This document shows positions 9,575 through 21,578 of a stretch of DNA of 64,000 nt, one piece after another. The stretch covers positions 5,890,001-5,954,000 of the forward strand of contig OX377204.1 of NCBI GenBank assembly GCA_947396885.1. The letters are read 5' to 3'. The position numbers and the translations under genes are program-made. Origin of the DNA: Heligmosomoides polygyrus polygyrus. Lineage: Eukaryota > Nematoda > Chromadorea > Rhabditida > Heligmosomidae. Each line of letters begins with the position of its first letter. Within the stretch, counting starts at the first letter, position 1. The notes under the pieces were generated by a model. It worked only from the letters and a program-made list of their open reading frames with translations, had not been told where the DNA came from and did not search any database.

Positions 9575-12500
9575 TGCACCAAGGAAAAAACAAGCTCTTA
9601 ACAACACTCATACACGAAAATTCTAGAAATCTGCTAGATGCCAGATGACGACTACTGACGACGCTCGGGCGTAGATGGCGTCGATATCGTGGCAAGCGAC
9701 ACTGCATCATCGATATCGACTGTCCTCAGCATTCTATCTGTCTAACGGCTCTGAGCTAGCAGAGGCAGGAGCAGTGAATAAACAACTGACTGATGTAGAA
9801 TCGGTGCTGGTCAGGCTGTTATCTAGTCAGCCATCAGCAGACGACGAGCGACTGGAGTCGGACGATAGGAGTAGATCACCTTGAGGGAGGCGAGAATACA
9901 GCGGCGTTGTCGGAGACGGAAGGATGATGACGTACCGGGGAAGGGAGAGGGGTAGGCGCGACAAGAACGGTGGCGGAAGAATGCACTGATTAGCTACGCT
10001 ACCACTGCATCCAACAAAACGCAGGAACAGACTAATCTTTCTCCTTTTGAAGGATGGAGATTCCAGAGACTTTGGACAGATGAGGACGTTATGATCCTTT
10101 CCACAAAGTAAAACGTTCACGTATGAAATAACACAAAAAATCTACTAATTAGGAACAAACACACATGTAAAGGACCTTATTGGGCAAGGCATATTTTAGG
10201 AAAAAGACGACGAACGAAAACGCATTTGCTTGAGCCTAATCACATTAACAGCTCTTATGCGGAACTCTTGGTCCAGCCGCGACGCCTGGCGGTCGTCCCA
10301 TGTATGCCGCTAGTTTTATTAATTGTTTCAAAGATGCACCGCTGTGCAGGATTTTGGGCTTTGGTTCATGGTCTTTGCTAGCAGAGCAACTCGTTCGACT
10401 TGTGGACGTGCTCAGCAATTTCGCCGTCTGCAGTTGATCACCGTTCACAACGAACGCAGGACCGGAAGGAGCAGCCGCCCTGCCCGACTCTGAACTGCGC
10501 TCTTCTTGGCTGTAGGCATTTGCTGCAGAGCCGTTATGCCAGGCTGTGGGCATCTACTGCCTGGGCAGCGCGTTAGGAGCTTTTTATACTACCGCTGCGG
10601 AGCGGCGCGTCAATTCTGGGAGCGATTGCAGTCAGAAAGGGGAGCGTCAGCGACGCGCGGTACGAGCTTCTGCTTACTGCGGTCCGTTCGCCAAGGATGA
10701 CGAAGGTCCACGAATCGCTGGAAAACTAAAACAGAATAGAGTCGTCGGGCTGATCACCGAAATGCATCTTTCTAATGTGAATGGTGGGTTTTCTATGGGG
10801 AGCGACGATTCCTCTCTTAAGGCTGGGGTCGAAGTCGTCCGCTCAACATACGGTTGAAACTGTTGAATGTGGTATTGAGTCGAATCCCCCTGTAAGGCAA
10901 ATGGCACTAAACGACCCTTTATTTTGCAGCATGTGTGGGTCCAAAAATAAAACTGCTGTATGGCAATCACCGTCGAGAATAGTCAGAATTCTCTCTCATA
11001 TGGCCATTCCGGGGTCATTCTGCCCTAAAGATATCTTTAGAGTAGTAGGTGAAACTTCAGGAATGTCTACAGATCTCCATTCCCTTCCTAGGTTGCAGAA
11101 TGTACGGATGGCTAAGGTCGTGGTAACTGACTTTCCCCAGCGTAATATGAAAAACAGATGTTAGATTCGTCATCAGCACCCCGAATCTCCGAATAGCCCT
11201 CCATAGGCGAAGTTTGGGCGAAATCGCTGATTATGTCCTTGACAGCCTTGGTCACCCAAACTTACCATAACCAGCTTCAAAAACGGATCTCAGATCATGA
11301 TCAACACCCTAAATAACCCTCCCTGGCGAAGTTTCGTTGGCCCCTCCCCTACCCTCTAGCCCTCTACCCCTGGAGCCCTGAAAGTACAATAGTGACACTA
11401 TTTTGCTACACCCTTTTTGTTCTGTTGATTGGGGAACCTAGACAAAAAGGAAAAAGCAAAATGGTTCATCCCGGTGTGAAATCTCCCACTCCACATCGAG
11501 TCTGCCGCAGCTGATGGCGCCGCGCCCTTCTCTCCCGCGGCGCGATTCGCCGAATACCGTAACCCAAAATTCCGTCAAATGTGGTGTTTTGGGGCGGCGG
11601 AGTATGAAAGCGATGCGGCGCCGCGAATAATCTTTAGCTATGTCAACCACCACGCCGCGCCGCGCGGCGGGGTGACTATAAAAGGCGCCTAATACGGCGT
11701 CAATAAAGCGGTCCAGTAGGGTGGTTGTCGCGGTTATCGCCAAGGTACAAAATATGCAGCTCGAAATGGGTTCCGTTGTAGAATGACGCTCAGCTTCTAG
11801 TCGATAATGAATGCAACACTCAATGTTTTTTACTACGAAATGTGTGCTGTGCCCTGCTTAGTCGACTCGGCTCATATGTTCTCGAACGCGTGACCTTGAA
11901 GTGCCTGATGCGTGCCCAATGCATTTTTTGCAAAAGAAGCACAAATGAATCGAAGCGGCCAATTTGGGAAGACATTGTAACAAGTATTCTAGCGAAACAG
12001 CATGGATCGAGTGTAAAATGCAAAATTTTAGACGAGTGCATAGTGCCTTCCGTTCCTGCCATATGTCAGAGAACTTCCATTCTATTACACTTTCATATGA
12101 GCCCTTATCTTCTTCATTACTTCACTGTGAGCGCAGTTATCGCCTTTCAAGCAGTGTATGCATATTATGAGACACCCTGTATAACACAAAGACCAGCTTT
12201 AGTACAACAGATGTTACGGCATCACACTGCAGAAGGGCGAGGTCAACTTTTATCCTTGCTAATTATTCACATTCTGTGATTTTAGTAAAAACGTAAACGT
12301 AATATTCTAGGCTTGTCAAATACTGAAATAGCCGATTTATTCCGGATTCTCTATTTTTGCGAAATTTAGTGTGGGATAGAAAAATATGGTAGGTGTTTTT
12401 TTGTTAGCATAGTTCACAAAGAATTCTACTGGTCTCTTATCGTCAGCCAAGATGTGTGGCGGCCTTGCCTTAAAATGTTTATTCAAAACAAGTTTGGTAA

Positions 12501-12600
12501 CAATAAAACAACGAAACCACTGCCCGATTTAATTTTGCTCCACTGACTTCCTGAAAATATTGAGAAGTTCGATTTATCAGAGGCAGCAGAAGGTCCTGTA
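9575..12600. other. 3-kb stretch without a recognised gene
   Basis: Part (10245-10860) is GC-rich with open frames on both strands, such as 10245-10553 (-, 102 codons), that show no family resemblance. 11677-11684 is a TATA-like TATAAAAG inside a GC-rich block. 11842-12279 (+) is a 145-codon open frame with no recognised domain. 11155-11340 is a copy of the dispersed repeat listed separately. None is strong enough for a gene call. Confidence 0.4.
11155..11340. repeat. Copy of the dispersed GATTCGTGATCAGCACC repeat
   Basis: Two blocks, TTAGATTCGTCATCAGCACC and a relative near 11290-11325 followed by CTAAATAACCCTCC, match the motif family at 3130-3440. Confidence 0.55.
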
Positions 12601-12605
12601 AAACC

Positions 12606-14824
12606 CTACTTGACAACGCAGGCGACTTTTAGGTTGTAATCGAAGTGGTTTTCCGTGAAGCACTGCCTCACCAGGCACGCAAAGTTTCTTTTGCCCTGCA
12701 GCTTTCTGAGCTGAAATTATATCATTGACGGCACTCATTGGAAGCGAAGTGGAAATTTTAAAATCAGTCAAAACATAAATGCTAATATTCGCACCTCAAG
12801 AATACAAACGATTGATTGGGTTTTTTCGTAACCCTTTTGAACTCTTTTGAATAAATAAATGTGGGAAATAGAAAATGTTCGAAATTACGCAAAATAATTT
12901 TTCAAAGCTCTATTTTGAACAAGGCACCTAATATAAAGGAAGTACACTGCAACCTCGATATACACCTGCATTCTAAAGAAATCAGCGTCAAAATTTTCAA
13001 TAAATAAAACATTATTGCCGTCTGCAGTGCTGCAAACGAGTCGATAGATTTTTTGAACCTAGAACCCAGTAGAACACTTTTAAATAAGCGAGAGAAACAA
13101 GTGAAAATTTAAAAAAAAACTTTGAAATTATGCAAAAGAACATCTAGTTCAGGGATTTAAAGCATCAGGAGGCATAACGCACCTTCTCCTTCGTCTTCTC
13201 TGAAACGGTTCTAAAGACCTTCCGCGTTGCATCAATTATGTGCCTTGTACGGGATGGGAACAAACTGAATTGAAAACGTCATAGAGACGAAGCATCGCTC
13301 AGTCGGTTTTCCTCCCCTGGAAACTAACCCTCTATTTCTGAAGAAGATATAGTCGCGTTTCTTGTCAGGCTTTTGACCTGTAGTTCCGTACTCCTTGGCT
13401 AGTTCGGACAGAGAGTCGTCGTACTCCTGAAATCCTACCAGTGCGTAGTGTAATCTTACTGGAAATGCAGTACCTATACTCTCACTGTTCTGCCCTCTCC
13501 AAGCGATGTCGAAGCCGTGCTCAACCAATGCATAGCATAAAAATGCGTATGCTATTATTGAACTAAGTGGAAGTTATATAAATTTTTCTAAAACTGGAGT
13601 AGTCTGGTTTTTCTTTTAGATGTTTCACAATATTATACTTGAGAAATCATTTCCGCTTGTGACGACTGCTAAACATTACAAAAAATAATTGTCCGAAAGA
13701 GAACATTGTTGCATTATGTTATTTTCATTTCAGTTTCTTCAAATCTCAAATGGCTAGCATAAGTTAATAGGCTCTCATAACGATGTTTTGATGCGATCAG
13801 AACCCTAGCGCCATGCGGGTCCCGAACTCGCAGCTCCGGCTGTCCGGGCGATAATGCTCGACGCCATTACACCACCGGCGCTGTTTGATCAAACGCAACA
13901 TCCACACCTCGTGTGACCCTTCACTCACCCGTATATCAGGATAAGTCGCCGCTGATATCAGAATGAAATCAGCTGAGGGCAACTTCTGCGGGTTGGTGTC
14001 CCGCATGGCGCTAGAGTTTTGATCGCATTAAAACATCACTATGTTATTTTCGCCGTACAATTTGATGCTAATACAAAATCAGCGTTCATTGGCCTTCTTT
14101 ATGTCTAACGAGAGCAGAATGCGACCCTTGCCAATATTTCGTTATCTTTCAAAGTTATTTTTAGAGGCATTATTTATAGAACAATGAACAAATTCTTAAG
14201 CATCAACGCTAATGAATACTGAGTCGCTTTTACATTCGTTGTATCTTGCTACTACTCGCTCTCTTTCTCTCTTTCTCTCTCTCTTTCAGAAATGATTTAG
14301 CCTGCTGCTACACATCTATAAGGCTGTCGCAAAATTAAAAGCCGAAACGGACCGCTTGTTTCAAACTGATGTAACTCAGCTTAGTCTGCACATCTTGTAC
14401 ATCTTTATTAGTCGTAGTAAAAACCACTAGAATTTATACATTTTTGCTAACGAAAGGGAAATAAACCTAATCCTCTGCAATAAAAACTAAAACTGCATGC
14501 AGGGTTTAAATGCCTTCTAAATCTGCAGATGTACACTAACCAGGTCGAATTTTTCCTCCTCAAAAACATCAAGAATATCCTCCATAACATACTTTGTGAC
14601 ATCGTGACATAAATTGGGACCTGAAAATTTTATTCGGCAGCATAATGCAGGTGCATTGAAAGAGTAGGAAAATTCTGCACTAAATCAAAAAAAAAAGCGG
14701 AAATTACTCACTTTCAGCCAGTATAACAGAGCTACACAGAGCCAGTACCTACAAGACAGCTTTTCAGAACAAAATTGATGTCTTGTGAGGTGCAATGACC
14801 TACCGTAGCATAGCGGAAAAGCAT
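12606..14824 (-). CDS. Gene A: small secreted protein, divergent CAP/ASP-related candidate
   Basis: Six minus-strand exons: 14804-14824, 14713-14749, 14541-14620, 13329-13426, 13183-13264 and 12606-12710. All junctions have GT and AG, and the phases chain without a stop to a 140-aa product. The start ATG opens a 21-nt exon. Exons 1-2 encode a hydrophobic signal peptide (VLALCSSVILA). Landmarks are LCHDVTKYVMEDI, then EYDDSLSELAKEYG, a helix-like IIDATRKVFRTV and a C-terminal FACLVRQCF...VACVVK stop. Four Cys are expected after the signal. Gene B (22617-25838) is a paralogue with the same exon set and equal lengths for exons 1, 3 and 4 (21, 80, 98 nt). Intron phases near the 3' end also match genes C and D. 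The function is unknown. The Cys pattern and the YDxxLxxLA block recall parasite CAP/ASP-related proteins, but this is inference. Confidence 0.8.
13782..14037 (-). mobile_element. 256-bp terminal-inverted-repeat element with a tRNA-like sequence inside
   Basis: The ends form ~40-bp imperfect inverted repeats (GATGTTTTGATGCGATCAGA against GATGTTTTAATGCGATCAAA) in an intron of gene A. On the minus strand the right-hand part resembles a tRNA: an A-box-like TGGTGTAATGG, a B-box-like AGTTCGGGACC and a GCGCC/GGCGC closing stem. The anticodon arm is poor, so it is a tRNA relic rather than a functional gene. Confidence 0.62.
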
Positions 14825-15164
14825 TTTGTAAGTATCTGATATCTTGTCGATGACACCTCATTTTATAGGACTTTAAATCGTAATATTGGATGCGCTGGTT
14901 TAATAATGCAGCTGCTGTGTTGCTCTAACCGTTTCACAACCGCGAGACATTGATTATATCACTACCCTGTACTATGTGAATGACGTTTTCCAACAACATG
15001 TGTAGGTGGCTGCCGTACAATAAGTACTCAGTAAAATGAGTTTGTCGGCTCATTTGGAACACACAATGTAAGGATGTTTCTAGTGTAAGTTGTACGAAAT
15101 CATAACACTAAGGTCGCTTTGTCCGAAATACAATTTCACAACCATAACCGTAGATAAGAGGTAC

Positions 15165-16560
15165 TCACATGACCTCACCATCGTGAACACCAGACTTCGA
15201 AAGCGTGACTCCCACCTCATCTCGTTCTCGTTTTATAGCTGGAACGCTAAAACGCAGATTGGCTATGTCCTTGTTGGGCGTCGCGATCTAGGCCTTGTCA
15301 TGATGATGACAGATGCGAAGACCGTGCCGTATGAGACGGTTGCCGGGCAACACCGTCCACTGATCTGCTCGCTGAAGTTTACACCTTCGAGGTGCAGACA
15401 TGTCGAGCGATGCAGGTCGGCTAGAATTAAATGGTGGCGACTGAAAGAGAAGGAAGCGGCAGTTATTTCTTGCATTCAGTTGACGACAATGTCGACGAAA
15501 CCTGGGAGGATGCTACCGTTGCGATAACTCAGGCTGCACGATTGGAACTCGTCACAACGAAGCCTTGACGACGATGAGTCGACAAGCTGGCATGGTAGTG
15601 GAGAAGAAAAGTCCGAGAAAAGAAACGGCTCTATCACGTATTTATCGTTGATAAAGCAGTCCATAACAGGGGAATTATCGAGAAGCGAAAAAAGCGGCAA
15701 ATAAGGCTGTTAAAGCCGCACACTACCCTGATGTAAGCGAAAAACTGGAGGCGCGTTATCGTTACCGACTCGCCAGAGCTCGCTGTCGCTAAGCAGAAGA
15801 TCTCGAGAAGTTCTTTGGTATTAACGACCACAACAATCGCCTTCTGATGGATCGTAAGAATGCTGTAAAGCGATGGTACGACTACTTCGAGGAAATTTCG
15901 AATGTTGAATTTGACCATCCTGCTATTCTTTTTGCAGATCCTGTATACGGACCTGTTCAGAAGATCACAGTGAGCGAAACCAAGCAGCCATGAGGAAGAT
16001 GAAGTCAGGGAAAGCCAATGGTCCTGATGATGGGCTGCCGGCCGACCTATGGAAGTCAAAGTGCTGGCGCCCTGCTGACTGGCTGACAGATTTTTTTCAA
16101 TCAGGTTGTTGCTGAGAAGAAAGTGCCTGAGAGTTGGCACAAAACATGGCTGTTCCGATTTGGACGAAGAAGGGCAGCCCTGCGGCCTGCGCTAGCTACC
16201 GTTCGATTCGCCTACTACACCATGAGAATCTTTGAGCGAATTGTCGATGGACGTATACGGGATGTCGTCCATCTTTCCAATAATCAGTGTGGTTTTGTTG
16301 CCGGCTGTTGATGCCATACACGCCGCTCGTCTTCTGCTAGAGAAGTGACGCGAGAAACAGAAACCAGCGCATTTTGCTTTCTTGGACTTGGAGAAGGCCT
16401 TCGACAGCGTGCCGCGTGAACTTATATGGCATGCGTTGCGACGACACGCCGCTCCTGAACTACTTAGTGAGTGGGTGTGTATTTGTACTCTTGCACAAGG
16501 AGTCGAGCGCCAGCGGGCACTTCGAAGGAATTTCCCATCTCTGTAGGGGTGCAGGATCTG
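15165..16560 (+). pseudogene. Degenerate RTE-like LINE
   Basis: Begins inside the endonuclease (HDLTIVNTRLRKRDSHLISF, QHRPLICSL) and runs through the linker (AVKRWYDYFEEIS) into the RT start (IFERIVDGRIRDVV, FVAGC, FLDLEKAFDSVPRE). It ends near 16560, where an ATTT-rich microsatellite starts. Frameshifts and stops are frequent. Same family as 49128-52172. It lies between genes A and B. Confidence 0.82.
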
Positions 16561-16863
16561 AGCGAGTTATTTATTTATTATTATTCCATTACTTATTTAT
16601 TTGCATCCATTATTTATTTATTTCTATGAGCGAACAGACAAAATAAGTTCAAATAATAGTCAAACACACGACAACAGTTGACTAAACAAGTGACTTGAGG
16701 CTTGCACAATAACACAATACCTCAAAAACAACAGCAACCTACAGAGCTTTTTAGAGATACCCTTCAACCAGCCTTTTAAATTGCCTTGGGTGTTTTGTAT
16801 ATTGTTTACTTTGAAAAATTCAAAAATTTAACCGAGCGCCATTGGTGAAAAATGATGATCTAA

Positions 16864-18964
16864 CACGTTGACGACCGCGCCTTTTCGCGTGTCTGGCGCG
16901 TGGGACCAATCGATTTTTTGCAACGCCGACAGCGTGGTATGGCATCATGTCGCACGGTCCCACGCGAGAGCAAAATTTTACCGCGGTGCTGTGGCATACA
17001 TTTTTTTCCAAAAATAGCGTTTGTTTCCGTTTTCTTGTGATCAGATTCGTTATTTGGACCACATGCAAACAGATTATGATTCCACGGCCATCACACTGTA
17101 TTTGGGTTTACTATGTCAGATATGATGGGAGGTTTTGAACGAGAGAATGAGGAAGATGAACTGGATAGGAGCTTCAGTGTCTCTTGGTGGAAAGCGATGA
17201 TGAGGATGACGAGGTGGTCCAGGACGACGTTGAAGCTGAGAACGATATTCTTGTACTACCAGCTGACGATGGTGATGGCTCAGAAAGTGAAGTAACAGAA
17301 TCTGAAGCAGAAGATGAGGATGAAGAAGCTTGGAAGAGCGATTTTGATGCCCCTAATCGTTGGAACTTTGCGACGGAGTCCGGCTTCCATGACGAAGTCT
17401 TCGACTGCGATCGATTATTCGTCATTGAAAAATAGTCGAAAATAATCGATCGGTTAACGGAATTGCATGGAATAATTGTGACGGAAACGAACCGATACGG
17501 TGCAGAGAAGATGTCTGATTGGACTAACACATGAGCGGATGAAATCACAAGTTTGTTGGACTTTGCTTGCAAATGGGTCTTGTCCGTATGCCATCGCTAC
17601 GTGATTACTGGTCGACTGAACCCGGCTTAGGAGGTCAATCAGTTGCCAGTTCTGTTATGAGGAGAAAACGGTTCGGAACTTTATTGAAGTGTTTACACTT
17701 CGCCGACAACGATGCAGCAGATTTGACGTCCCGATTGTATAAGATACTCCCGATTTTAGATGGATCCAACCGATCGTTTGGTACCATGTTCAAACCCGGG
17801 AAGGAACTTTGCATCGATGAGTCGCTAATACCGTTTAAAGGACGCATTATATTCAAGCAGTATTCTCCATCCAAGCGTGACAAGTATGGAATCAAGCTAT
17901 TCAAACTGTGCTCAAGTGGTGGTTATACATCAAGGACCAAGGTTTACGCAGGCAAGTCAAGAAGTGGATCAGTTGCTGACTCTGTCATTATGGAGCTGAT
18001 GGAAGGCTACTTAGATCAAGGCCGTGACCTCTGTACGGATAACTGGTGCACAAGCTTACCGTGGCACTTGGCAAGCGCTTTGATTGAAAGAAAAACGAAC
18101 CTTATCGGAACTCTGAAAAAGAATCGGCGAGGAATACCTCAAGAAATTAAGGACAAGAAATTGAAGCGAAGGTAAAGCTGCTTGCTACAAAACCAGGATG
18201 GAATAATGGTACTGAAGTGGACAAGCGCGACATTTTCATGCTGTCGACCAAACATGATGGCAGCTTCAGCGATAGGAACAAGCCGATTGTTGTGGAGAAG
18301 TACAACCAGATGAAGGCATTCGTGGATTTGAGCTGTCAAATGGTGGCAGCATACACACCGTTTGTAAGAAAAACTACCAAGTGGTACGTCAGGCTTTTCT
18401 TCCATCTTCTGACACAAACTGCGGTGGTGAACACCTGGTTTCTATATTGTAAGGCTAAATCGACGAAATTGAGGTCGAACTATCACGAGCTCGAGTTTGT
18501 AAAATCACTGCTGGATTGTAGCCGAATCTACGCAAGCAACACTAATCCCAAACTTGAGGAAGTACATGAGGCTAAAACAAATGACTGCAGACATTGCAAG
18601 GGCTGTTACGAAAACCTGTGCAAAGACCAAGGGCGCGCATATCCTGTATCACACACACTAGAAGAGTTCGCACTCGTTGCACCAAGTGTAAGCAATATTT
18701 TTGTATGTTTGTTTCCTGTTTTGTTGGTCTAATAATCACTATTAGATTAGTTTTTTGAGTAGTTTGTTAGTTGAGGCCATTACTTGACGAGAAGCTCAAT
18801 AAATCAGTAACCGAAAATTAATTATGTGGACCACACTTGTTACAACAATGTCTAAATATGAGGTACACATAACACAAAAAAGTTCCTCGGAAAGATCTGT
18901 ATTTAACTAGAAAAATAAATTACAATGCTGTGGCCTGACATCAGGCCACACGGTCGTCAACGTG
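16864..18964 (+). mobile_element. piggyBac-type DNA transposon, full length
   Basis: Perfect 14-bp terminal inverted repeats (CACGTTGACGACCG at 16864-16877, complement at 18951-18964) flank a decayed transposase. The right flank is TTAA. The left flank is CTAA, one substitution from the TTAA target typical of the superfamily. Length is 2101 bp. It sits between genes A and B. Confidence 0.88.
17113..18732 (+). pseudogene. piggyBac transposase, frameshifted
   Basis: The family cuts and pastes DNA with a DDD/DDE RNase H-fold catalytic domain. Pieces in different frames: an acidic N-terminus at 17184-17435 rich in Asp/Glu, the catalytic core at 17567-18175 and the C-terminal part at 18217-18732. 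In the core, CIDESLIPFKGR carries the first catalytic Asp (residue 84 of that frame) and CTDNW the second (residue 158). In the last piece, FVDLSCQ corresponds to the family's VDxxDQ motif, with the second Asp replaced by Cys. A Cys-rich CRHCKGCYENLC follows, like the terminal zinc-binding region. At least three frame changes make it inactive as it stands. Confidence 0.85.
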
Positions 18965-18969
18965 TTAAC

Positions 18970-19480
18970 CTTGCTTTTTGCTCTGGGAGTTTGAATTCTC
19001 CATGGAGCACCTCTTGTAGGAGAGGAAAAGGCCGAATAAACTATAGAGGCACCATACCATTCACCAACTTGTAAATCATGACTAGACCATATTTTCTTCT
19101 ACTAAACGATGCGCTAGAGTACGTTAGTTAAAGATCATCTTCCCGGACAATGCCAAGTGTGCCGTGATATGATCTCGTGATTATATCCATGAACTCCTAA
19201 CCAAAAATTCCTAGTGAAGCTGTCTCGCAGCAATGCAAGTCTAACTACTTCTCTTTTGCATTAAGTCTAAGCATAGTGGTACCTATTCTATATAGTACAA
19301 GAGCTCAGTCACGCACTTGCGCGCGATGTTGCAGCATCACTCAGCTAAGAACAACCACTTCAAGCTGGTCCCTCTACTAACGCAGCCTTCTCCCTAGCAG
19401 TACAGATCGCAAAATTTGAGAACCTTATGATGTTCCAACCTTGCTCTGTCTTCCTCTGAATCAGATGAGTAGTTTTGCAG
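18970..19480. other. Unrecognised stretch between two transposons
   Basis: No open frame, repeat or splice-consistent exon was seen. Confidence 0.35.
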
Positions 19481-19481
19481 T

Positions 19482-20732
19482 ATGAAGTCATCCAGTCCAA
19501 TTCGTCTTCTTTCGCACACCATGAAAATCTTTGAGCGAATTGTCGACGGACGTATCCGGGATGTCGTACAGCTTTCCACGAATCAGTGTGGTTTCGTATC
19601 TGGCTGTGGCACCGTTGATGCCATTCACGCCGTTCGTCTTCTGCTAGAGAAGCACCGCGAGAAACAGAAACCGGTGCATTTTGCCTTCCTGGACTTGGAG
19701 AAGGCCTTCGACCGCGTTCCGCGAGATGTTATATGGTACGCGTTACGACAACATGGTATCCCTGAAGAGCTTATTGAGTGGGTGCGCATTTTATACTCTT
19801 GCCCAAGGAGTCGAGTGCGAGCGCCAGCGGGCACCTCGATGGAGTTTCCCATCTCTGTAGGGGTGCATCAGGGATCTGCGCTATCCCCACTGCTCTTCGT
19901 GGTCGTGATGGATGCAATCTCACGAGATCTCCAAATGGCGGCACCTTGGACGCTGCTGTATGCTGACGACGTCATGCTTGCATGTGAAAACAAAACCGAA
20001 CTCGAGCGACAGGCACAGGCGTGGTGCGATCGTTTGGCATTGTTCGGTCTCAAGCTAAACGTCAAAAAGACGGAATACTTGACGACGGATGTGAATGAGC
20101 ACGGATCTATTAAGATCGATGGTACTGAGCTCTCACGAGTGACATCTTTCAAGTATCTTGGGTCAACAGTCACGTCCGATGGCAGCTTAAAGATGGAGGT
20201 GAATGCGCGTGTGAGTGCAGCCTGGTCCAAATGGCGCTCGCTGACTGGGGTGCTTTGCGACAGGACAATACCTGAGCACCTCAAATCGAAGGTTTATAGA
20301 ACAGTAGTCCGCCCAGTAGCGACGTACGGTGCTGAGTGCTGGCCCGTGACGAAGGAAGTTGAAAGCCGCCTCAGTGTAATGGAGACGAAGATGCTACGGT
20401 GGACGGCTGGAGTTACGCGTTTGGACCGCGTTCGTAACGACACCATACGACAGAGGTTCGGTGTCGCCCCGATATCCGAGAAGCTGCGCGAAGCTCGTCT
20501 TCGATGGTACGGCCACGTCCTTCGCGCTAACGACGACACCGTGTGTAAGATTGGCCTGAATCTTGTGGTCCCTGGAAAGCGGCCCAGAGGACGCCCGAAG
20601 CAACGTTGGCTAGATACGTTGCGCTTGGACTTAGAGATGGCTGGTGTGCACCCTGATCAAGCATTTGATCGGGAGAATTGGCGTCACCACACCAGAAGAG
20701 CGGACCCCGCCACCAAGCGGGACAGACGCTAA
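19482..20732 (+). CDS. RTE-like LINE reverse transcriptase, C-terminal 416 codons, uninterrupted
   Basis: An uninterrupted reverse transcriptase fragment. The first six residues come from the target-site duplication, so the apparent start codon is not the element's own. RT landmarks are IFERIVDGRIRDVVQLS, AFLDLEKAFD (residues 68-77), VHQGSALSP and catalytic YADD (160-163). The C-terminal LRWYGHVLRA and GKRPRGRPKQRWLD follow. Intact elements also carry an N-terminal endonuclease, absent here because of 5' truncation. The open frame implies a recent insertion. It cannot move by itself. Confidence 0.9.
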   Translation: MKSSSPIRLLSHTMKIFERIVDGRIRDVVQLSTNQCGFVSGCGTVDAIHAVRLLLEKHREKQKPVHFAFLDLEKAFDRVPRDVIWYALRQHGIPEELIEWVRILYSCPRSRVRAPAGTSMEFPISVGVHQGSALSPLLFVVVMDAISRDLQMAAPWTLLYADDVMLACENKTELERQAQAWCDRLALFGLKLNVKKTEYLTTDVNEHGSIKIDGTELSRVTSFKYLGSTVTSDGSLKMEVNARVSAAWSKWRSLTGVLCDRTIPEHLKSKVYRTVVRPVATYGAECWPVTKEVESRLSVMETKMLRWTAGVTRLDRVRNDTIRQRFGVAPISEKLREARLRWYGHVLRANDDTVCKIGLNLVVPGKRPRGRPKQRWLDTLRLDLEMAGVHPDQAFDRENWRHHTRRADPATKRDRR

Positions 20733-20752
20733 TGAAAATGATGATGATGATG
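19496..20752 (+). mobile_element. 5'-truncated RTE-like LINE insertion with 14-bp target-site duplication
   Basis: ATGAAGTCATCCAG at 19482-19495 recurs at 20753-20766 and brackets the insert exactly. The 3' untranslated region is only about 20 bp and ends in a (GAT)n tail, as is typical of RTE-type elements. Only the RT and C-terminal part was copied. Confidence 0.92.
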
Positions 20753-20766
20753 ATGAAGTCATCCAG

Positions 20767-21575
20767 CCCTCCCCCCCCTCCCCTCCACCTCCACTACGCT
20801 CAACACCGGCATCTCTAGATGGATGTTGATGCTTGTGCCGATCAGTGCTTTCGTCCTCAAGGTCGTTCGACAACCCAAATGATGCCCCACAACTGGTCCT
20901 CCACTTCACCCTAGCCCCAAATTTACGGTTTTTTGGCTGATTGAGTTTTCGTGCGCTCCTGTTGTAACCGTTTTGTTGTTGTGTCTATATGACTAACGGC
21001 TACTCTTATCGTGAACGTTTGAATAAAAAAATAAATAATAGTCATCATGCACGTGTAACGTATATTGCACGAAATTCTTTAGCAACGAGCAGTGGGCCAA
21101 CGATAAAGCTGACATACGACGGTACATCACTTTGTATCCGATCAGTAAGACCAATCCGATATGATCAACGCGTAGCAGGACAGTCACTGTTAAGCGCTGC
21201 TGCTCTTATCCATCAATCGGGTTAACCTACATGGGAAGAGATGGAAAATTTGCCAGGGTACTAATCATGCCAGTATTTGATGCTTCGTTGTCAGTTTTGT
21301 CCTGGCCTTAAAAAAGGGTTCTTGGAATAGTGCGCAATGGTACAAGAACAAATTGGCTCAAGTTGTTTTCGTTCTAGAGTTTTCTGAACACAGAATGTCT
21401 CTTATGATGCTAGTGCGATTGCTGCGCCGATAGTGCTCAAGATCTGAAGAAAGCATCAGATGATTAGATGCTAGAACAGTGTAGTGACCACTCGTGAAAC
21501 ATGCTCATTTTCTCGTTTTATTTATTTACTACCAGTCGTTCAGCGGTATAGCAGCCGACGACGACGACAAAAACA
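20767..21575. other. Unrecognised stretch after the LINE
   Basis: Begins with a C-rich run (20767-20800). The rest shows no convincing exon or known repeat. Confidence 0.35.
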
Positions 21576-21578
21576 ATC

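Noticed and set aside
11677..11684. TATAAAAG promoter-like motif (and CCTATATAAGG at 25608)
   Set aside because: No gene start lies downstream at a suitable distance on that strand; probably chance or part of a repeat.
11842..12279. 145-codon plus-strand open frame
   Set aside because: No domain, no signal peptide and no paralogue in the window. Kept only as an unrecognised stretch.
17113..17295. Separate small gene before the piggyBac core
   Set aside because: It lies within the element's inverted repeats and fits as the acidic N-terminal region in a shifted frame.
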